Shown here in pieces: positions 5,981 through 8,220 of a stretch of DNA of 8,220 nucleotides. The notes below the pieces were generated by a model. That model was not told the DNA's origin. It searched no databases and was given only the letters and a program-made list of their open reading frames with translations. The stretch is from positions 1 through 8,220 of the forward strand of contig DFQW01000017.1 in NCBI GenBank assembly GCA_002377985.1, read 5' to 3'. This stretch comes from Halieaceae bacterium UBA3479 (GTDB taxonomy: Bacteria > Pseudomonadota > Gammaproteobacteria > Pseudomonadales > Halieaceae). The position numbers were made by a program, and so were the translations under genes. Within the stretch, counting starts at the first letter, position 1; each line of letters opens with the position of its first letter.

Positions 5981-7222
5981 TCAGTGCCCGGCAAATACCA
6001 GCATCTGTACTGGCATCAGTAACGCCTGCATTCTCAGAATAATGGCGTGTATCACACCCACGGTATCGACCATGTGCAGAAAGAGCGTCTGACCCAGGCC
6101 GAGATCGCCTTGTTCCAGCAAATCGTGATTGCTGGTGTAGGCGTTCGCAATGCACTTGCTCCCCGGCATGACGTCCATGAGACCACCTTCGTAAAGTGGT
6201 TCCATCACCACTGTCAGCGTTCCCGGGCGCGCGCGCTGCTGTGCGTCAAGCAGTACGTCTGAGGGCTTTAGCTGCCCAGCTGCCACAACTGGCTGCACGC
6301 GGGTGACGATCATCGGGATCACCGAGAAGGGCTTGGACATACAGACCACCTCGGTAATGGTGCCTGGCTTGATGACCTGCGCCGACAGCTGATTGAACCC
6401 GGCCGCTATTTGAAAACGACCAGACTCTGGGCCGCTGGACGGGATTAATACGCCTGCGGGTCGAAGGATAGGATTCACGTAGTCGCCACGCTGCAAGAAA
6501 AATTGCGCAACCTGCCCGTCGACCCCCGCGTAGATTACTGTTTTGTCCAGCGCGACCTGTGCCTGCTCCAGTTGCCGCTGGGCACTCTGGCGTTGCGCGG
6601 GTAGCACATCGGATATCTGGGTTTGTGCAGCGGTTATATTGGCTTGGGCTGCCTGTACCCCTCCGCGGCGCTGGGCGACGTTATTCTCGAGACGCTCGAT
6701 CTCTATCTTGCTGACCAACTGCTGGCCTCGTGAAGCCAGCTCGGATTTTTTGGCCAGTTCGTTCTCTGCTTGTGCCAACGCGCTCTGGGCCTGGACTAGC
6801 GTGGCCTGGGCTGCCTCTAATTGAACCTCTGCCTGAGCAAATGCAGAGGCGATTTGATCAAGCTGGCTCTCTGCCAGGTTTACATTGGCAACTTGCGCGC
6901 TATCCAACAGGCTAAACAGGGGTTGTCCTGTCTCTACCGCGTCGCCATTTTTTACGAATACCTCTTCTACACGACCACCCCCTTCAGGGAGTAAGGGAAT
7001 AGTGCGGAAGTAGGGACCGGCATTCGTGGTCGACGGGTGGTAGTAAAACACGATGGTGATTAAGGCCACGGTGAGGATCAGGCAAGCCGTGATCCCCCAG
7101 CGCAGTTCGTACCACATCGTGAAAAACGTGATCTGGTCTCCCCATCGCTTGCCTTCGCGATGACGGCGGTAGAGATAATCGGGTAGGACGGTGACGAGAG
7201 AGCAAAGAATGAGTTCCAGCAT
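5981..7222 (-). CDS. HlyD-family membrane fusion protein (YiaV/EmrA-like)
   Basis: This 413-residue periplasmic adaptor should link an inner-membrane transporter to the outer envelope in export. Seen in order: a hydrophobic N-terminus (1-14), a transmembrane helix at about 43-61 (ITACLILTVALITIVFYY), then half of a lipoyl-like domain with GGGRVEEVFVKNGDAVETGQPLF (81-103). A long Ala/Gln-rich coiled-coil hairpin follows at about 110-225, then the second lipoyl half with VIYAGVDGQVAQFFLQRGDYV and a beta-barrel region. The C-terminal stretch IILRMQALLMPV resembles the tail of E. coli YiaV (LLRMTSWMHYLY, from memory). The ATG at 7222 is preceded by GAGGAGGG inside the end of the upstream gene, whose stop codon is 2 bases away, so translation is probably coupled. 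No MFS, ABC or RND pump is in view. Substrate is unknown. Confidence 0.9.
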   Translation of the reverse strand: MLELILCSLVTVLPDYLYRRHREGKRWGDQITFFTMWYELRWGITACLILTVALITIVFYYHPSTTNAGPYFRTIPLLPEGGGRVEEVFVKNGDAVETGQPLFSLLDSAQVANVNLAESQLDQIASAFAQAEVQLEAAQATLVQAQSALAQAENELAKKSELASRGQQLVSKIEIERLENNVAQRRGGVQAAQANITAAQTQISDVLPAQRQSAQRQLEQAQVALDKTVIYAGVDGQVAQFFLQRGDYVNPILRPAGVLIPSSGPESGRFQIAAGFNQLSAQVIKPGTITEVVCMSKPFSVIPMIVTRVQPVVAAGQLKPSDVLLDAQQRARPGTLTVVMEPLYEGGLMDVMPGSKCIANAYTSNHDLLEQGDLGLGQTLFLHMVDTVGVIHAIILRMQALLMPVQMLVFAGH

Positions 7223-7224
7223 GA

Positions 7225-7617
7225 TTATTGGCCCTCCTCGCTACGAACTGAGTCATTCGGGGACGAGCTCCCCTCCTGCGCGGTCAGCTTTTTTAAGGAA
7301 TCCGAAATACTGTTGATCGGCGTGAGAAAGTCCGGAAATTTCAGCAACGCGAGAATCAGCGCGGCGACCCAGAATACGTTGTTATGCGTGAACAGCGCCA
7401 ACAACGCGAGCACCATAATGAGCTGCGATTGCGTATTACTGTGCTTGTGCGCCAGCTGTTCTGGTATGGCATGCAGCTTGAGATAAAAGACGCCGATGAC
7501 CAATACCATTACGACCACGATGAAGGTGATGGCTGAGAACAGCGGGTCGCTGCCATCGGCGCCACCTACGAAGGGCGGAAGTGTATGTGGTGCCAGGGGG
7601 TGGAGCTCTCCGGACAT
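7225..7617 (-). CDS. Small inner-membrane protein, YiaW/DUF3302-like
   Basis: The 130-residue product has a Pro/Gly-rich N-terminus, a helix at about 28-46 (AITFIVVVMVLVIGVFYLK), a loop LHAIPEQLAHKHSNTQSQ, a second hydrophobic region at about 66-93, and a hydrophilic Ser-rich tail. The FY-x-x-x-LH-x-IP-x-x-x-A-x-K pattern (44-58) followed by LFT (75-77) parallels E. coli YiaW (FYGIIILHDIPYLIAKK and SLFTLH, from memory), a DUF3302 protein encoded beside the HlyD-type protein YiaV. The same pairing here strengthens the call. Proteins of this type are thought to accompany the fusion protein in the inner membrane, but the biochemical role is not established. GAGG lies 8 bases before the ATG. It sits 37 bases after the cupin gene and 2 bases before the fusion-protein gene. 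Confidence 0.75.
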   Translation of the reverse strand: MSGELHPLAPHTLPPFVGGADGSDPLFSAITFIVVVMVLVIGVFYLKLHAIPEQLAHKHSNTQSQLIMVLALLALFTHNNVFWVAALILALLKFPDFLTPINSISDSLKKLTAQEGSSSPNDSVRSEEGQ

Positions 7618-7654
7618 ATCGTTAGCCTCAGTCTCAGTAAAAGTTGTGGTCGGC

Positions 7655-8122
7655 TTATGCCGCTACCAGTTGTTGTTGCCGTGCCATCATTTTTCGCAGG
7701 TCATCGGTGGTGAGTGTGCGTTTAATGCCGCCGTCAGGATATAACTGATCTGTCAGTCGTCCGTCAGGGGCATAGAGCTCAAACAGCACCAATGCGCCCT
7801 CGGGGCCACCTTGCTCCATGTGTACGTCGCCCGGGGGCATCTTGGCGTAATGCCCCCTTCGCCTGACGGTTGACTTTACGGGTTCGCCATTTTCAAACGT
7901 GCTTACGTGCAACTCACCCTCCAGTACTACCGAAGTGGTGGTGCAGAGATGGCGATGGAAGTGACAGTAACGATGCGCGTCCCATCGGTAGAGCACGCTC
8001 AGGTGACCCGAGTCATCGATATCGAGGATATGCCCCCAATAGCTGACCGCATAAGGATAGTCATCGGCCTCGTGGTAATGAGCCCAGCTCAGGTCGTCGT
8101 GGGCAAGCAAATTAAGCTTCAT
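7655..8122 (-). CDS. Single-domain cupin protein
   Basis: The 155-residue soluble protein has one cupin barrel. Motif 1 is HFHRH (54-58) followed by SVVLEGEL (64-71), and motif 2 is GHYAKMPPGDVH (90-101), matching G(x)5PxGxxH. His54, His56 and His101 are the expected metal ligands. The position usually holding the motif-1 glutamate, about 62, is Thr, so the metal site would be three-histidine, or His58 substitutes. Three-His cupins include some dioxygenases (2,4'-dihydroxyacetophenone dioxygenase-like, cysteine dioxygenase-like), which makes an Fe-dependent enzyme possible; a small-molecule sensor is the alternative. GGGAGAG lies 9 bases before the ATG. The start overlaps the end of an upstream open frame, and the gene leads into the two membrane-protein genes, suggesting one operon. 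The substrate cannot be read from the sequence. Confidence 0.85.
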   Translation of the reverse strand: MKLNLLAHDDLSWAHYHEADDYPYAVSYWGHILDIDDSGHLSVLYRWDAHRYCHFHRHLCTTTSVVLEGELHVSTFENGEPVKSTVRRRGHYAKMPPGDVHMEQGGPEGALVLFELYAPDGRLTDQLYPDGGIKRTLTTDDLRKMMARQQQLVAA

Positions 8123-8220
8123 TGCCAGTGTCTCTCCCGTGTCTCGACAGCCAACACCTGATCATCATGGCGGTTTTGCCTTCCCAGTCAACCAAAGGCA
8201 TTAAGGTGTCATGAATTGCT
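8112..8220 (-). CDS. 3' end of an unknown upstream gene, cut by the window edge
   Basis: One minus-strand frame stays open from the right edge for 35 codons and stops at 8112-8114. The visible C-terminus includes DTLMPLVDWEGKTAMMIRC followed by WLSRHGRDTGNEA; I do not recognise it. The other two frames contain stop codons within the first 18 bases of the segment. The stop lies 11 bases inside the cupin gene, an overlap typical of co-translated genes. Because the fragment is short it could also be an open frame by chance. Confidence 0.4.
   Translation of the reverse strand, partial: AIHDTLMPLVDWEGKTAMMIRCWLSRHGRDTGNEA

Noticed and set aside
5977..5987. GCACT-C-AGTGC palindrome at the end of the HlyD-family gene
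   Set aside because: Mostly overlaps the stop codon and the last codon region, arms are only 5 bases, and no U-tract follows; likely chance.
6543..6824. Plus-strand frame rich in Trp, Cys and Ser opposite the fusion-protein coiled coil
   Set aside because: Its composition is the mirror of the Ala/Gln-rich coiled-coil codons on the other strand, not a real gene.

Overview
The window is an ordinary-looking stretch of bacterial chromosome of moderate GC content. It looks most like a free-living, probably marine gammaproteobacterium: it pairs a DUF3833-type lipoprotein with a YiaV/YiaW-type inner-membrane pair, alongside a secreted DUF4953/DUF5117-type metalloprotease and a leucine-type dehydrogenase. 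The OM60/Halieaceae-Cellvibrionales type is my best guess, from gene content only. No rRNA, tRNA, insertion sequence, phage gene or CRISPR array was found by eye.

Layout. (1) Positions 34-1101, minus strand: an NAD-dependent leucine/branched-chain amino-acid dehydrogenase with a full catalytic set. (2) A 204-base divergent intergenic region leads to 1306-1905, plus strand, an exported VOC (glyoxalase-fold) protein. An imperfect 12-base inverted repeat sits just upstream of that gene. (3) Positions 1906-2295 are a 390-base stretch without a convincing gene, holding a 17-base palindrome and a 36-base stem-loop. (4) Positions 2296-4872, plus strand: a large exported zinc metalloprotease of the HExxHxxGxxH class. 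(5) Converging on it, 4910-5458, minus strand: a DUF3833 lipoprotein. (6) Positions 5668-5907, plus strand: a small two-helix membrane protein I do not recognise. (7) Positions 8220 down to 5981, minus strand: an apparent operon made of the 3' end of an unknown gene (overlapping by 11 bases), a small cupin protein, a YiaW/DUF3302-like membrane protein, and a YiaV/EmrA-like HlyD-family membrane fusion protein.

How the genes work together. The only clear multi-gene unit is the minus-strand cluster at the right end. The last two genes of the cluster are 2 bases apart and match the arrangement of the E. coli yiaV-yiaW pair, with a cupin gene added in front. No inner-membrane pump or outer-membrane channel is visible. 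The left half is mostly single genes, three of which (VOC, metalloprotease, DUF3833 lipoprotein) carry export signals. I see no strong case for a new multi-component system. The best leads are the cupin-YiaW-YiaV linkage, the exported VOC protein with an apparently incomplete metal site, and several inverted repeats between genes.
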